A stretch of DNA of 64,000 nt from Planctomycetota bacterium (GCA_021809185.1 JAKBAI010000001.1:1-64000); one strand, 5' to 3'; positions 48,693-59,274 are shown, counted from the first letter of the stretch. Numbers and translations are program-made. Notes: generated by a model not told the origin, from the sequence alone.

Positions 48693-49418
48693 ATGCGATT
48701 TTCAGTGGTTTTTTTTCTCTGTTTTTTTATTGTCCTATCTTCAAGGGATTTTATTCTCTTTAGTCGATCTCAGGATAAGATAGTCAAAAACAAGAAAGAT
48801 AACTTAAAGTACGCTATAGTCCGAATTACTGATGGAAGACAGGCGATCGGTTCAGGATCTTTGGTCGCCTTAAAAAATGGGAGAGCGTACATTCTTTCCT
48901 CAAACCATGTGATCCGAGATATTAAAGAGATAACTCTGGAACTTTTTTCGGAGAAATCGTACCCAAATGTAAATTTTAGATTGGTGAATGCGCTGCCGAT
49001 AAATTCATCAATCGATTCTGATTTAGCCTTGCTTTCTGTTCCTTATAAAAGAAGCGATGCTCTTACTTTTATATCGATCTCAAGTAAAAAACCGGCAATA
49101 GAAAAGGGGTTTTCAGCTTCTTCCATCGGTTGTTCGGATTTGAGTCCACCAACATTGGAAAAGGTTACGGTTCTATCAAGAAAATTGTTGGAAAATCCTC
49201 TTTCTGGATCCGCTTTTTATTGGCAAATGAAATCGACTTCCCGACCAGGCCGATCAGGGGGTCCATTAATTAATGTGGATGAAGAACTGATTGGGGTATG
49301 CAGCGGAAATCAAGGTAAATTTGGGTACTTTACTCACCTGGATGAAATCCATCGATTCTTAAAAAGTGAGAAGATGGATTGGTTGATCGGATGGCAATTG
49401 CCTAAAAATGGACACTAA
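48693..49418 (+). CDS. Trypsin-like serine protease, secreted or membrane-anchored
   Basis: About 241 aa from ATG 48693; a TTG at 48627 would add 22 hydrophobic residues. The N-terminus (FSVVFFLCFFIVLSS) is a signal peptide or anchor. The S1 catalytic triad is visible: His in LSSNHVI (His94 of the longer form), Asp in SSIDSDLALL (Asp132) and Ser in SRPGRSGGPL (Ser210). There is no PDZ domain, so it is a short stand-alone protease rather than full DegP. Start choice is uncertain because neither codon has a ribosome binding site. It follows the beta-helix gene and may process it (inference). Confidence 0.78.
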   Translation: MRFSVVFFLCFFIVLSSRDFILFSRSQDKIVKNKKDNLKYAIVRITDGRQAIGSGSLVALKNGRAYILSSNHVIRDIKEITLELFSEKSYPNVNFRLVNALPINSSIDSDLALLSVPYKRSDALTFISISSKKPAIEKGFSASSIGCSDLSPPTLEKVTVLSRKLLENPLSGSAFYWQMKSTSRPGRSGGPLINVDEELIGVCSGNQGKFGYFTHLDEIHRFLKSEKMDWLIGWQLPKNGH

Positions 49419-49564
49419 AATGAATGCTTTATAGGCAAAAATTAAAAAAATGTAAATAAATTGAGAAATTAGTTTATAAATAACTGTAAAAAGTGATATA
49501 AACCTTTCCTCTTCTTAAAATTAGATGTATAATGATTTTGATAATGAATTTGGAGAATTTTTAA

Positions 49565-49849
49565 ATGAGAAGTCAGTTAGGTGGTTGTTGTCAGATAAAA
49601 TCGTTGGTATGTTTGAGCTTAGCCGTTGTTTTGGGGTTGGTGATGTTGTTTACATCATTCGGCACTAACTCTTCTGTTTTAGCCACAAACTTTAGTGATG
49701 ATGTTTCAAGCTTCAGTCGAAGTGGGTTGATTGCTCCAGAACCAACTCTTGCAAAATCGAATAAACAGACTACGACTCAAGATTCTGAAGTTATCCCTGT
49801 TTTGAATTGGCAGGAAACGAGGGGACGTGGAACTCGCCCAGCTTTCTAA
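49565..49849 (+). CDS. Small secreted protein, unknown
   Basis: 94 aa. GGAG stands 10 bases before the ATG. A hydrophobic signal sequence (LVCLSLAVVLGLVMLF, about 15-30) ends near a plausible cleavage site (VLA-TN). The mature part of about 55 residues is polar, with a basic terminus (ETRGRGTRPAF). The family is not recognised. Its place between the protease and the ligase suggests a function in the polysaccharide locus. Confidence 0.6.
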   Translation: MRSQLGGCCQIKSLVCLSLAVVLGLVMLFTSFGTNSSVLATNFSDDVSSFSRSGLIAPEPTLAKSNKQTTTQDSEVIPVLNWQETRGRGTRPAF

Positions 49850-49989
49850 TGTTAGCTTTAGTAAGTTGTGGTAATTTGACTTTTGTTCAATTATTTGATT
49901 TAATGAATTGTTCATTGTTCTAGATAATATCAGTTTCATTACAACCTAAAGTAATGACTATTTATATAATGGTAATTTGATATCTCTAT

Positions 49990-50027
49990 AACATTAGGAA
50001 TGGTGGTCATCCACTATTCCTAATGTT
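49990..50027. terminator. Hairpin after the small secreted gene
   Basis: AACATTAGGAATGGTGG (49990-50006) pairs with CCACTATTCCTAATGTT (50011-50027): 16 of 17 Watson-Crick pairs, the remaining one G:U, with a 4-nt loop. A few T residues follow. Probable terminator. Confidence 0.7.
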
Positions 50028-50064
50028 TTGATTATTCGTGATATCATACTTTTTTTGATCAACT

Positions 50065-50098
50065 AAGCAGTTTCAAAATAGATTTTTTGAAACTGCTT
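50065..50098. terminator. Second hairpin
   Basis: AAGCAGTTTCAAAA (50065-50078) pairs perfectly with TTTTGAAACTGCTT (50085-50098) over 14 bp with a 6-nt loop. There is no long T run. It may be a backup terminator or an attenuator-like element before the ligase gene. Confidence 0.6.
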
Positions 50099-50279
50099 GA
50101 TACCATATCAAATTTGCTATACATAATAATATAAGCTAGTAAAACGTATTGATTAGCTTGGTATAGAATAATTCAGATCGATTTTAGACTTTGAAGATTT
50201 TCTGATCAGAGATTCGTATCTTAATTTTTAGTTAATACCAAACGATACATAAATTTCTTACCTTTCCTTTAATTTAAAT

Positions 50280-52706
50280 ATGCTCCCAACATGGTTACAT
50301 TTTGCGCTGGAAGGAATAATTTTACTTCTGGCAGCAGTTACCCCATGGGCTTTTGGTGGAATAGAGCCTTTCGCTGTTTTTGGAATTCATATTCTTGTTG
50401 GCTTGTTGATTTTGTTTTGGTGTCTAGCAATTGTAGTGCAAAGATCATTCCCGTGGCCATCGTGTCTATTTTTAATGTTATGGAGTTTGCTCACATTATT
50501 TACTGTATTTCAGCTGATCCCAATGCCTAATTCGATTTTACGAATCATTTCTCCCAAGAGTTTAGAAACCCAGGAATTCTTTTACCCGCACCATCTTGAG
50601 CAAATTCAAGATCATACGCTACAGCATGAAATACCTCAATCGTTTTCTATCTCTCTACTCCCTGGTGAAACCAGAATATTTTTGATGCAATGCCTGGTAC
50701 TTCTTGTCATATTTACTGTTGTGCGAACTTATTTAGCAAACAGGGGAGTTTATATACGCCTCGCTTGGATTTGCTTAATTAATGCTGCTGCATTATCTCT
50801 TTTGGGCCTTTTGCAATTCTTTTCTTCACCTAGGGATTTTGTCTATTGGTCGTTCCAAGCAGAAGGGGCAGGAGTTTTTAGTTCCTTTATCTGTAGAACC
50901 CATTTTGCGATGTATGCCAATTTGTGTTTTGGACTAGGATTATCCTTATTTTATGAGAAAAAGAAAAAAGAGAATTGGGGAGGCGATTCTTACTTTGAGG
51001 TGTTGCAAAACCCCAAAAAATTATGGTTGATATCGCTGATGGCTTTAGTAATGGTCGGAGTAGGATTCAGTTTGTCGAGAGGGGGAGTCCTGGCATTAGT
51101 TGGCTCAGCATTGCTGGTGTTAATATTACAAATGAAGCGGCAGCAAAATCGAATCGCGATTTCCAGTATTGTTTGGGTCGTTCCCATTACGGGGTTGCTA
51201 TTTGCTTGGATTGGTTCAAAGCCTGTAGAAAGTCGACTTGATACCTTAGCTTCGAAAGCATTGACAGAGGATGGTCGCTGGAACCTTTGGAAGGATTCGT
51301 TACGATTACTACCTGACTATCCGCTTTTTGGCACCGGAGGAGGAACTTTTGATCGCTCCGAAGCGATGGTTCGAAAAGCTGGACCAAAATCGTATTGGTC
51401 GCTCGATCATGCTCATAATGAGTATCTGGAGGCTCTTACCGAAGGGGGGATTGTTCGATTCATATTGATAACCGGAATGATCTGGATTATTTTTCGGTCG
51501 ATAATCCCCGTGATCCGCAAAACTTCATCAAGCTCGATTGCTTCTGTTCTACAAGGAGGCTTATTCAGCTTACTGGCTCTATCATTTCAAAGTTTTTTTG
51601 ACTTTGGCGTTCATATTCCTGCTGTGGCAATTTTGGCAATGATCATCGTTGGCATGATGCTGGGTATTTCCGAACGGGAACAGATAATACCTCGTCAAAT
51701 CAAAGGACCAGTTATTGTTCTACCAATCGTATTATTGTTAGCTCTTGGCTATTTGTTAATTAGGGAGGGTTGGTCGGTTCACCAAGCTGCGCGCTACAGA
51801 AATATTGCAAGAGAAATCGTAGCAAAAGAGGAAACAAACGAGTTGGTAGATCTGAGGATTCAATTACTGCAAGCTGCGGTGAAATCGCGACCAAATGATC
51901 CACTTTACTGGAACGAATTGGGTCAAGCCTACACTGTCAAGGGGTTGAGATTCCCTCTTGGAGATGAAAAGAGAATTCAAATGATCCGCCAAGCTTTGCA
52001 AGCATGGGTTTTGGCAAGAGATCTTGGACCGTTATTACCCCAACCTCATGCACGAATAGGTTCCTTTCGTCGATATTTAAGTCAGGGGGATGCCGAAGTT
52101 GACTATTATGAACGAGCAAGAAAGTTAGCCCCTCGAGATTCTTTTATATGGTTTTTGTGTGGTCAACAAAAATATAATTCTGGTTCCTGGGACGATGCAT
52201 GGGAGGATTGGAACCAGTCTTTGCAACTCGATTCGGAGTATATTCATGAGATTGTTTCTCATGCATCCCAAAAATTATCATCTGAAGAACTGATGAATAA
52301 AATTTTGCCCGATTCCTGGGAATTAGTACTGGATAGTGTAACAGTTTTATTTCCTAACAAACCGGAAAATAAAGAACAAAGAGTTCCATTCCTCAGGAAA
52401 GCCAGCGAAATAATGGCTAGGGATCTTGAAAAACTTAAACCAAGTGAAATGCATCAGCTCGGCTTGATTTATTTTGAAATGGGGGAAAATGATAAAGGAA
52501 TTGATACTTTTCATTTAGCCATTTCTCGTGACCCAAGACAAAGCGACTGGCAGCTCGAATTGATCCAATTTCTGCGTTCCATAGAAAGTTTTGATAAGGC
52601 CTTGGATGAAATTAATGTGATGCTGCGGGATCGACCAACTGATTTAAACCTTCGTGATTTGAGAAAAGTTATTCAGCGAGAAGCAGAATTAAAAAAAGGA
52701 TCTTAG
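50280..52706 (+). CDS. O-antigen ligase / Wzy-type polymerase with C-terminal TPRs
   Basis: 808 aa. About eleven to twelve transmembrane helices fill residues 1-500. The Wzy_C signature segment appears as SRGGVLALVG and ALTEDGRWNLWKDSLRLLPDYPLFGTGGGTF followed by HAHNEYLEALTEGG (about 376-389), containing the His and acidic residues important in ligases. Residues about 520-800 are TPR-like (LQAAVKSRPNDPLYWNELGQAY; IWFLCGQQKYNSGSWDDAWEDW). It polymerises or ligates lipid-linked sugar chains at the outer face of the inner membrane. No ribosome binding site is obvious, and the start is ATG. It completes the locus begun by WecA. Confidence 0.88.
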   Translation: MLPTWLHFALEGIILLLAAVTPWAFGGIEPFAVFGIHILVGLLILFWCLAIVVQRSFPWPSCLFLMLWSLLTLFTVFQLIPMPNSILRIISPKSLETQEFFYPHHLEQIQDHTLQHEIPQSFSISLLPGETRIFLMQCLVLLVIFTVVRTYLANRGVYIRLAWICLINAAALSLLGLLQFFSSPRDFVYWSFQAEGAGVFSSFICRTHFAMYANLCFGLGLSLFYEKKKKENWGGDSYFEVLQNPKKLWLISLMALVMVGVGFSLSRGGVLALVGSALLVLILQMKRQQNRIAISSIVWVVPITGLLFAWIGSKPVESRLDTLASKALTEDGRWNLWKDSLRLLPDYPLFGTGGGTFDRSEAMVRKAGPKSYWSLDHAHNEYLEALTEGGIVRFILITGMIWIIFRSIIPVIRKTSSSSIASVLQGGLFSLLALSFQSFFDFGVHIPAVAILAMIIVGMMLGISEREQIIPRQIKGPVIVLPIVLLLALGYLLIREGWSVHQAARYRNIAREIVAKEETNELVDLRIQLLQAAVKSRPNDPLYWNELGQAYTVKGLRFPLGDEKRIQMIRQALQAWVLARDLGPLLPQPHARIGSFRRYLSQGDAEVDYYERARKLAPRDSFIWFLCGQQKYNSGSWDDAWEDWNQSLQLDSEYIHEIVSHASQKLSSEELMNKILPDSWELVLDSVTVLFPNKPENKEQRVPFLRKASEIMARDLEKLKPSEMHQLGLIYFEMGENDKGIDTFHLAISRDPRQSDWQLELIQFLRSIESFDKALDEINVMLRDRPTDLNLRDLRKVIQREAELKKGS

Positions 52707-53037
52707 TCAAATATGCTTATTGTTTTGTTGATTGTCTGATTTTTCAAAGCTATTTTTCGATGTCAAATATATTGTACGAGTATAAATTTTAAGGAATTAG
52801 AGATACCAGAACCTGAAATTAAAATGACGGGAAAGGTAGTTATTTTATCAATTAAGGGATTGGTAATAGCAAATCATCATTGTAGAAGATGTAATCCATT
52901 CACTTTTTTATGATTAATCGATTTTAATTCATTTAAGGGAATTAAGTTTTTGTGGTAGATTCTGGATCGGATATACCCAGAATCTTAGCATTTCCTATCA
53001 TCTTAGTAAGGAATTCCTGAGAAACATTGGGGGATAA
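52707..53037. other. Spacer before ettA
   Basis: About 330 bp, AT-rich, no gene recognised. Probably the ettA promoter region. Confidence 0.5.
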
Positions 53038-54708
53038 ATGTCGGATCGCTATATTTTTACTGTTGAAAAATTAACAAAACTATATGGGAAGAAAGAAGTG
53101 CTGAAGGATATTTGGCTTTCGTTTTTCCCAGGGGCCAAGATCGGAGTCATTGGGAGCAATGGAGCAGGTAAAAGCTCTTTGCTGCGTATCATGGCCCAGA
53201 TCGATCGCGATTTTATGGGTAAAGCGGAGCCAGCCAAAAATGTCTCGATCGGCTTCGTACCTCAGGAACCCCAATTACCTGAAGACTCCGATGTATTGCA
53301 AAATATTGAAGAAGCGGTAGCGTCAACGAGGGCATTGCTACTGAAGAATGAGGAGTTGGGGCATAAAATGGCTGAGGCATCTCCAGAAGAGATGGATCAG
53401 CTAATGGATGAAATGGCTCGGGTGAGCGATGCGATCGAAGCTTGCAATGCTTGGGATTTGGATCGGCAACTGGAAATCGCGATGGATGCTATGCGATTAC
53501 CCCCCCCGGAAGCAAAAGTTCGATACCTTTCTGGTGGGGAACGGCGGCGAGTAGCGCTGTGTAAAATGTTATTGAAACGGCCAGATATTTTATTGCTGGA
53601 TGAACCAACGAACCACTTAGATGCGGAATCGGTTGAATGGTTAGAGCATCATCTCAGTGAATATCCGGGGACCGTAGTGGCGATTACTCATGATCGATAT
53701 TTTCTCGATAATGTAGCTCAATGGATATTGGAGTTAGATCAGGGGCGTGGGTTTCCCTATCAGGGAAATTACAGCGGTTGGTTAGAAAAGAAGAAATCAC
53801 GGATTGAACAGCAAGAAAAAGCGGAATCGGCTCGCCGGAAAACACTAGAAAAAGAGCTAGAATGGGCACGCATGGCTCCCCGGGCAAGGATGGCAAAAAA
53901 TAAAGCCCGATTGAATGCCTATGAGAAACTTGCTAGCCAAGAATATCAGGAAGCGGAAACCGAACTGGTTTTACAAATTCCTCCGGGGCCAGCTTTGGGG
54001 GAATTAGTCGTTCGCGCGGAAGGGGTTCAAAAGTCATTCGGCGATAAACTATTAATGGAAGATCTCCATTTTGATTTGCCGCGTGGGGGAATTGTTGGGG
54101 TGATTGGTCCGAATGGAGCTGGGAAAACCACCCTTTTTCGCATGATTGTTGGCGAAGATAAACCAGATAAAGGGAGTTTGCGTATCGGGGATTCGGTTCA
54201 GCTCGCTTATGTAGATCAGAACAGGGATGCTTTAGACCCCAAGAAAACCGTATTTGAAGAAATAACTGGTGGGGCTGAATTTTTTATGTTTGGTAAACGT
54301 AAAATTGCTTCGCGAGGGTATGTATCTCGCTTTAATTTCAAAGGGACGGATCAACAAAGACTTGTAGGCGAACTCTCAGGTGGCGAACGCAATCGGGTCC
54401 ATCTTGCCAAGTTATTGAGAAGTGGCGGGAATTTGCTTCTGCTGGACGAACCTACGAACGATCTAGATGTCGATACGCTTCGTGCTCTTGAAGAGGCACT
54501 AATCAATTTTGGTGGTTGCGCTGTAGTTATTAGCCACGATCGCTGGTTTTTGGATCGAATAGCTACCCACATCCTTGCTTTTGAAGGTGATAGCAAGACC
54601 GTTTGGTGTGAAGGGAACTACCAAGTTTATGAAGATCAGAAGCGGGAGCGGTTGGGAAATGCCGTAGATCAACCAAAACGGATAAGGTACAAGAAACTTA
54701 TGGGCTAA
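53038..54708 (+). CDS. ettA: Energy-dependent translational throttle protein EttA (ABC-F)
   Basis: ABC-F ATPase, 556 aa, which binds the ribosomal E site and gates elongation according to ATP level. There are two ABC domains in one chain. Walker A is GSNGAGKSS (about 39-47) and GPNGAGKTT (about 357); the signature motifs are [20 protein letters not shown] and [15 protein letters not shown]; the Walker B/H-loops are [22 protein letters not shown] and [22 protein letters not shown]. The interdomain linker contains the basic P-site tRNA interaction motif region ([22 protein letters not shown]). No transmembrane domains are present. GGGGG precedes the ATG. Confidence 0.96.
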   Translation: MSDRYIFTVEKLTKLYGKKEVLKDIWLSFFPGAKIGVIGSNGAGKSSLLRIMAQIDRDFMGKAEPAKNVSIGFVPQEPQLPEDSDVLQNIEEAVASTRALLLKNEELGHKMAEASPEEMDQLMDEMARVSDAIEACNAWDLDRQLEIAMDAMRLPPPEAKVRYLSGGERRRVALCKMLLKRPDILLLDEPTNHLDAESVEWLEHHLSEYPGTVVAITHDRYFLDNVAQWILELDQGRGFPYQGNYSGWLEKKKSRIEQQEKAESARRKTLEKELEWARMAPRARMAKNKARLNAYEKLASQEYQEAETELVLQIPPGPALGELVVRAEGVQKSFGDKLLMEDLHFDLPRGGIVGVIGPNGAGKTTLFRMIVGEDKPDKGSLRIGDSVQLAYVDQNRDALDPKKTVFEEITGGAEFFMFGKRKIASRGYVSRFNFKGTDQQRLVGELSGGERNRVHLAKLLRSGGNLLLLDEPTNDLDVDTLRALEEALINFGGCAVVISHDRWFLDRIATHILAFEGDSKTVWCEGNYQVYEDQKRERLGNAVDQPKRIRYKKLMG

Positions 54709-54975
54709 TTGGTGGGTAATGATTAAATAGTTGCTATTCGGTCGATTTGAATTATAGGTTTATTAAAGCTTGAACAGATTCTAAAAGGGATTTTTGAATC
54801 TATATTGCTGGATAAATAACGTCTAAAGAGATAGGTTCAGATCGTCCGGATCGTATGAAATCTAGTTGAACAGAACAATAGGATTTTGTTCTAAAAGAAA
54901 ATAACCGTAGTAATCAATACTCAAAAAGATACAAAACCGCCCTTTTTTCTCTCTTAGAGTTCAGGTATTTGCAAA

Positions 54976-55704
54976 ATGATTCAAATGATGGAATTAGTAA
55001 ATGTAACCAAGGTATATCAGCAAGGACGCCGAAAGGTGGAAGCAGTTCGGGGGGTTAGCTTAGCCATTGCTGCCGGAGAATTTGTTTCGATCATGGGGCC
55101 GAGTGGATCTGGAAAATCGACACTTTTACATTTGATGGGGGCATTGGATACTCCAACCACTGGTCAGGCGATATTCCAGGGGCAATTACTGGAGAACATG
55201 AAGGACAAACAACGATCATTGTTACGGCGGACGCGCATCGGATTTATTTTTCAATTTTTTAACTTGTTGCCAACTTTGCGAGGGGTCGAAAATGTCGCTT
55301 TACCTTTGCTGTTGGGAAACGAGGGTCGCAGCGAGGCGATGAAACTTGCGAGCGTTGCGTTGCAAAATGTCGGTATGAGTCACCGAGCCGATCATTTTCC
55401 TGATGAAATGTCCGGCGGGGAAATGCAACGAATTGCGATCGCTCGAGCTCTCGTTATGGAACCGCACGCAATTCTATGTGATGAGCCTACGGGGAATCTC
55501 GATTCGACCACGAGTAAAGAAATCTTGAATTTATTGAGACGACTACCGGAAACAGGCACTTGCTCCGTGGTGATGGTTACCCATGATCGCAAAGCAGCAG
55601 AATATGGGGACCGATTGGTTCATATTCAGGATGGACGCATCGCTCGCGAGGAAAATCTGCGCAACCGAGCCATGAAAGATCTACCTGTTTCGGCGGTATC
55701 ATAG
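54976..55704 (+). CDS. ABC transporter ATP-binding subunit (LolD/MacB type)
   Basis: 242 aa. Walker [11 protein letters not shown]-loop [14 protein letters not shown], signature [19 protein letters not shown], Walker [14 protein letters not shown]-loop [15 protein letters not shown]. The LolD/MacB family pairs with FtsX-type permeases in mechanotransmission export. The matching permease gene begins 666 bp downstream on the same strand. No MacA-like adaptor or second permease lies between them. The start may be ATG 54976 (AGG upstream) or the ATG four codons later. Confidence 0.93.
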   Translation: MIQMMELVNVTKVYQQGRRKVEAVRGVSLAIAAGEFVSIMGPSGSGKSTLLHLMGALDTPTTGQAIFQGQLLENMKDKQRSLLRRTRIGFIFQFFNLLPTLRGVENVALPLLLGNEGRSEAMKLASVALQNVGMSHRADHFPDEMSGGEMQRIAIARALVMEPHAILCDEPTGNLDSTTSKEILNLLRRLPETGTCSVVMVTHDRKAAEYGDRLVHIQDGRIAREENLRNRAMKDLPVSAVS

Positions 55705-56370
55705 AATGTTATTAGGGCGATGTCCTCAATCAATTGCTTAAGCCGAGTAAAGTTAGATATGACCGATTAGAAAAAGAATCCATATTTTCATCGTGCCTGC
55801 GGATGAACTTCTTTTAGTAATCCAAAAGTCTATCGCCTATTGCTTTATAATTTTTTTAGCGAACCTCCGTTGATTGCCAAGAATTGGACGACTTTCAGCA
55901 AACATAAGTTAGGAATGACTCAAAAAAGAATGACTCAAAAAGAATGACTCAAAAAAGGAGTTTTTTGCATGATTCTTGTTGAATATTAAAATCTTTGGGA
56001 TTAGTTAAGTGTAAATCGTTTTGCAATCATCAATTCTTTGAATGCTTGATGAGCCGAAATTTATTTTCGTTCTTTGAGTTCCGAAGCAATGATCGTGAAG
56101 ATAAAGAAGATGTCAAAGAATGGGTAAACTAAATAAGAACCGATTCCAAAATAATCTTAACTCGTATGTAAAAGTCCATTCCGTTGCTGGTAAAAGGTAC
56201 TTGAAGTTCTGGAGGCCCGGGGATTGAAGTTATTTGGGGATTGAGTTTTGAGAATAGGAATTAAGGAAGATAAGATTACTAGCTAGACGATTACCAAGAT
56301 TCACCATCTAAAACAGAGTAGATAAAATAGCACTCGTCAGCAAGAGGATGTACAAAGGATAGAAAAGAAG
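55705..56370. other. 666-bp spacer between ABC ATPase and permease
   Basis: No gene recognised. It holds a tandem repeat at 55913-55956. The spacer is unusual because ATPase and permease genes of this class are usually adjacent; it may hide the remains of a third component or a separate promoter. Confidence 0.55.
55913..55956. repeat. 14-15 bp tandem repeat, 3 copies
   Basis: GAATGACTCAAAAA(A) at 55913, 55928 and 55942, differing only in the length of the A run. Confidence 0.93.
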
Positions 56371-59067
56371 ATGTTTCAATTATTTCGATATCTCAGTTTT
56401 CGCTATGTGATACAACGATGGGATCGGGCTTTATTGGTAATTGCTAGTATTGCCTTGGGAGTGGCCACACTCGTTTCAACGTTGATCATCAACGAGTGTT
56501 TAGACAGCATCGCCAATAATACGACAAATCCGGTCGCTATGGGAGATTTGCATGTTTTCAATGGCGAGCTTGGCGTACCTGAAGCGGTGATAACCGATCT
56601 GCGCAAAGAGCCGATTCCGGGTTTGAAATCGATTTTGCCTCTGGTTTACGATCGCGTGGTCATCAATGATATGGATAGCCAAGCAGCTATATTGTTGGGG
56701 ACAGATTTTTCGGCGATTATCAAAGATCTAGCAAAGACGAAAAGTGATTCTTCGGCAGTCAAGGCCCCGGAAAATCTGGAGTCGCAGTTAGGGGTCTCCA
56801 TCGAGATGATGCCCAATTTTTTGATTAAATATGCACTGGGACGCCCCGTCTGGATTAGCAGAGATCTTTACGAACGGCGGTTGGCTCAAGGATTGGATGC
56901 TAGTAAGCCTTTGGAAATTCGAGTCTCGACTAAACCGATCAAGTTCGATATTATTGGAATTATTACCTTTGATCCCAACAGTCCGGCAATCAGTTTTTCG
57001 AAAAGTCTAATCGCCATGGAATATAACCAGGCAGCGAAAACACTCCATGCGGACCCGCCGCCGGTATTGGTCATGATCGGCGGGGGGGCTTTTCTGGCTC
57101 AGCGAGAAGTGGAGCCGAGTAGAGTCAGTCGAATCGATCTATTCCTGGAGGAAGGAGCCAATCCCGAACAGGTTTTGCAATCGGTACAAAAGTTAGTTGG
57201 GAATCGCGGTAAAGTGCGTACTCCCGAAGAGCAGCGCAAAGCCACCGAAGATGTGATTGGCGGGGTTCAGATCAGTTTTTCCCTTTGCGCGGTGGGAGCA
57301 ATCGTTGTTGGTTTGTTTCTCGTTTATAATGCAATATCTGTAAGTGTCACCGAAAGACGGCATGATATAGGAATATTGCGATCGTTAGGAGCAAACCGTT
57401 ATCAAATTGCCAGGTTATTTACATTTGAAGCGATTTTTCTTGGATTACTTGGTGGTATTCTGGGCATACCGTTTGGAGTTTTTCTCTCGAAATTTGCGCT
57501 GTCGCAGATTCAGGAAGAGATCGATTCTCTATTTTCGGCAGCCAATTTCGCCTCGACACAGATTACCTGGTGGATTGCTGCCAGCGCTTTACTGAGTGGC
57601 ATGGCCACGGCTTTATTGGCCTCTCTTTTCCCGGCGATTCAAGCGGCATCCGATGAGCCTGCCGATGCGGTACGCCGAGCCCCTTCTGCGGTTGCCGGTT
57701 TATATCGCTTGCTGCATTTAGGCAGTAGTTTCTTACTCATTTTTGGTGGAGTAGGGCTAGTGTTATTGCGTGATTATCTACCACCGCGTGTCGGCAGCTA
57801 TACGGGCTTGGTCACAACATTAGTAGGGATGTTTTTGGCTCTTCCACTGTTCGTTGGCATTTTGGCACGAATCATTCAGCCGATCTTACGGCCAATTTTT
57901 GGCATCGAGGCTCGTCTCGCCGCAGATAATTTGATCCGCGCTCCAGGGCGAACAGGAATCGTTATCGGTGCCCTCGCTGGTGGGGTCAGTCTCATGTTCC
58001 AAACTTCTGGTATCGGTCGTAGTAATGAGGAACCAGTTGTCGATTGGATCGATCAGGTAGTACGCGGTGATGCGATTGTCTTGTGGGGTAATCTTCTTAC
58101 CGCTAGTTCTTCTTCATCTCCTATTCTTTCTTATATCGCTGATGAGATTGTTCAGGAAATGCCGGACGAAGTGGAATCGGTGGTTCGTTTTCGCATTCAT
58201 CGTCCCGAATATGCGGATACGATCATCTATCTTCAGGCCATCGATGCTCTGAATTTTAAAAAGGCAATCGAAAATCGTGTTGCTGATCCGCCACCAGGAT
58301 TAAAGTATTTTGATCAACTTCCTTTGGGCAATAATTGTGTGGTTTCTGAAAATTTTGCGATCCGTTATCACAAAAAGATTGGCGATACTATAAAAATCCC
58401 TGGTCCTAATGGAGCGATCGAATTGTTGATCGTGGGTATTGGTCGCGATTACTCCTGGAATAAAGGGACTATTTTTTTAGACCGCAAAATTTATCTGGAG
58501 CTGTTCCAAGACGATTATTCCGATTTCTTTCACGTTTATTTCAAGCAAGGGGTAGACAAGCAAATGGCGATGAAGAAATTGGAACGGTTGATGGATAGCC
58601 ACCAACTCATGGTGAAAGATCGCAAGTTTGTCATCGATTTTCTGATGAGCGAAATCGCCAAAATCTATAAGTTGGCATATACGCAACAATTTTTGGTCGG
58701 GGTAGTAGCATCGCTGGGGGTGGTCATGTCGTTGCTTATCTCCGTCTTGCAGCGACGGCGGGAGTTAGGACTGTTACGCGCTGTCGGTGCTTCGCGAGGC
58801 CAGGTGCTTACTTCGGTTCTGGCCGAAGCCTTGTTGATGGGGGTTCTGGGAACGATTCTAGGCATAGCCATGGGAATCCCCATTGAATGGTTTTTATTGC
58901 GAATCGTCCTTTTTGAAGAATCCGGATTTTATTTCGATGTTCTCATTCCTTGGTGGCAAACTTTGGTTATTGCTATGATTGCTATATCCACCGCAATCTT
59001 AGCAGGACTTATCCCAGCTATTCATGCGGTTCGTTTGAAGATTACTGATGCCATTGCCTACGAATAA
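56371..59067 (+). CDS. FtsX-family ABC transporter permease
   Basis: 898 aa with two FtsX-type units. The first transmembrane helix is at about 20-45 (DRALLVIASIALGVATLVSTLI), followed by a large periplasmic MacB-like domain. Core helices follow from about 310 (SLCAVGAIVVGLFLVYNAISVSVTERRHDIGILRSLG), a second periplasmic domain lies at about 530-760, and the final core begins near 770 (VVASLGVVMSLLISVLQRRRELGLLRAVGASRGQV). This doubled layout matches large LolC/E- or YbbP-like permeases. It pairs with the LolD-type ATPase. The cargo, perhaps lipoprotein or lipid, is not determined. Confidence 0.9.
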   Translation: MFQLFRYLSFRYVIQRWDRALLVIASIALGVATLVSTLIINECLDSIANNTTNPVAMGDLHVFNGELGVPEAVITDLRKEPIPGLKSILPLVYDRVVINDMDSQAAILLGTDFSAIIKDLAKTKSDSSAVKAPENLESQLGVSIEMMPNFLIKYALGRPVWISRDLYERRLAQGLDASKPLEIRVSTKPIKFDIIGIITFDPNSPAISFSKSLIAMEYNQAAKTLHADPPPVLVMIGGGAFLAQREVEPSRVSRIDLFLEEGANPEQVLQSVQKLVGNRGKVRTPEEQRKATEDVIGGVQISFSLCAVGAIVVGLFLVYNAISVSVTERRHDIGILRSLGANRYQIARLFTFEAIFLGLLGGILGIPFGVFLSKFALSQIQEEIDSLFSAANFASTQITWWIAASALLSGMATALLASLFPAIQAASDEPADAVRRAPSAVAGLYRLLHLGSSFLLIFGGVGLVLLRDYLPPRVGSYTGLVTTLVGMFLALPLFVGILARIIQPILRPIFGIEARLAADNLIRAPGRTGIVIGALAGGVSLMFQTSGIGRSNEEPVVDWIDQVVRGDAIVLWGNLLTASSSSSPILSYIADEIVQEMPDEVESVVRFRIHRPEYADTIIYLQAIDALNFKKAIENRVADPPPGLKYFDQLPLGNNCVVSENFAIRYHKKIGDTIKIPGPNGAIELLIVGIGRDYSWNKGTIFLDRKIYLELFQDDYSDFFHVYFKQGVDKQMAMKKLERLMDSHQLMVKDRKFVIDFLMSEIAKIYKLAYTQQFLVGVVASLGVVMSLLISVLQRRRELGLLRAVGASRGQVLTSVLAEALLMGVLGTILGIAMGIPIEWFLLRIVLFEESGFYFDVLIPWWQTLVIAMIAISTAILAGLIPAIHAVRLKITDAIAYE

Positions 59068-59123
59068 TGAAATTGACTTATCAGGCAAAATAGTTAAACT
59101 CAAGGAGGATTTAAGTATTTTGA

Positions 59124-59220
59124 GCGAAGTATAAGCGATAAGCATAAGCGAAAAGCATAAGCATAAGCATAAGCGAAAAGCGATAAGCATAAGCGAAAAG
59201 CGATAAGCATAAGCGAAAAT
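59124..59220. repeat. Degenerate AAGC-based repeat block
   Basis: About 16 units of ATAAGC, CGATAAGC and CGAAAAGC follow one another between the permease stop and the DUF374 gene. The units combine into a higher-order 18-19-bp period (AGCGATAAGCATAAGCGAAA). It is a slippage-prone microsatellite-like tract. Confidence 0.9.
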
Positions 59221-59274
59221 TTCTTAGGAATTACGGATACTGGATTTAACGGTGCCAGCAAAGGAATGGAAACC

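Larger units (their letters stand above)
49850..50279. other. Spacer with two consecutive hairpins
   Basis: About 430 bp. The two hairpins at 49990-50027 and 50065-50098 are listed separately. Beyond them it is AT-rich with no coding frame. Confidence 0.6.
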
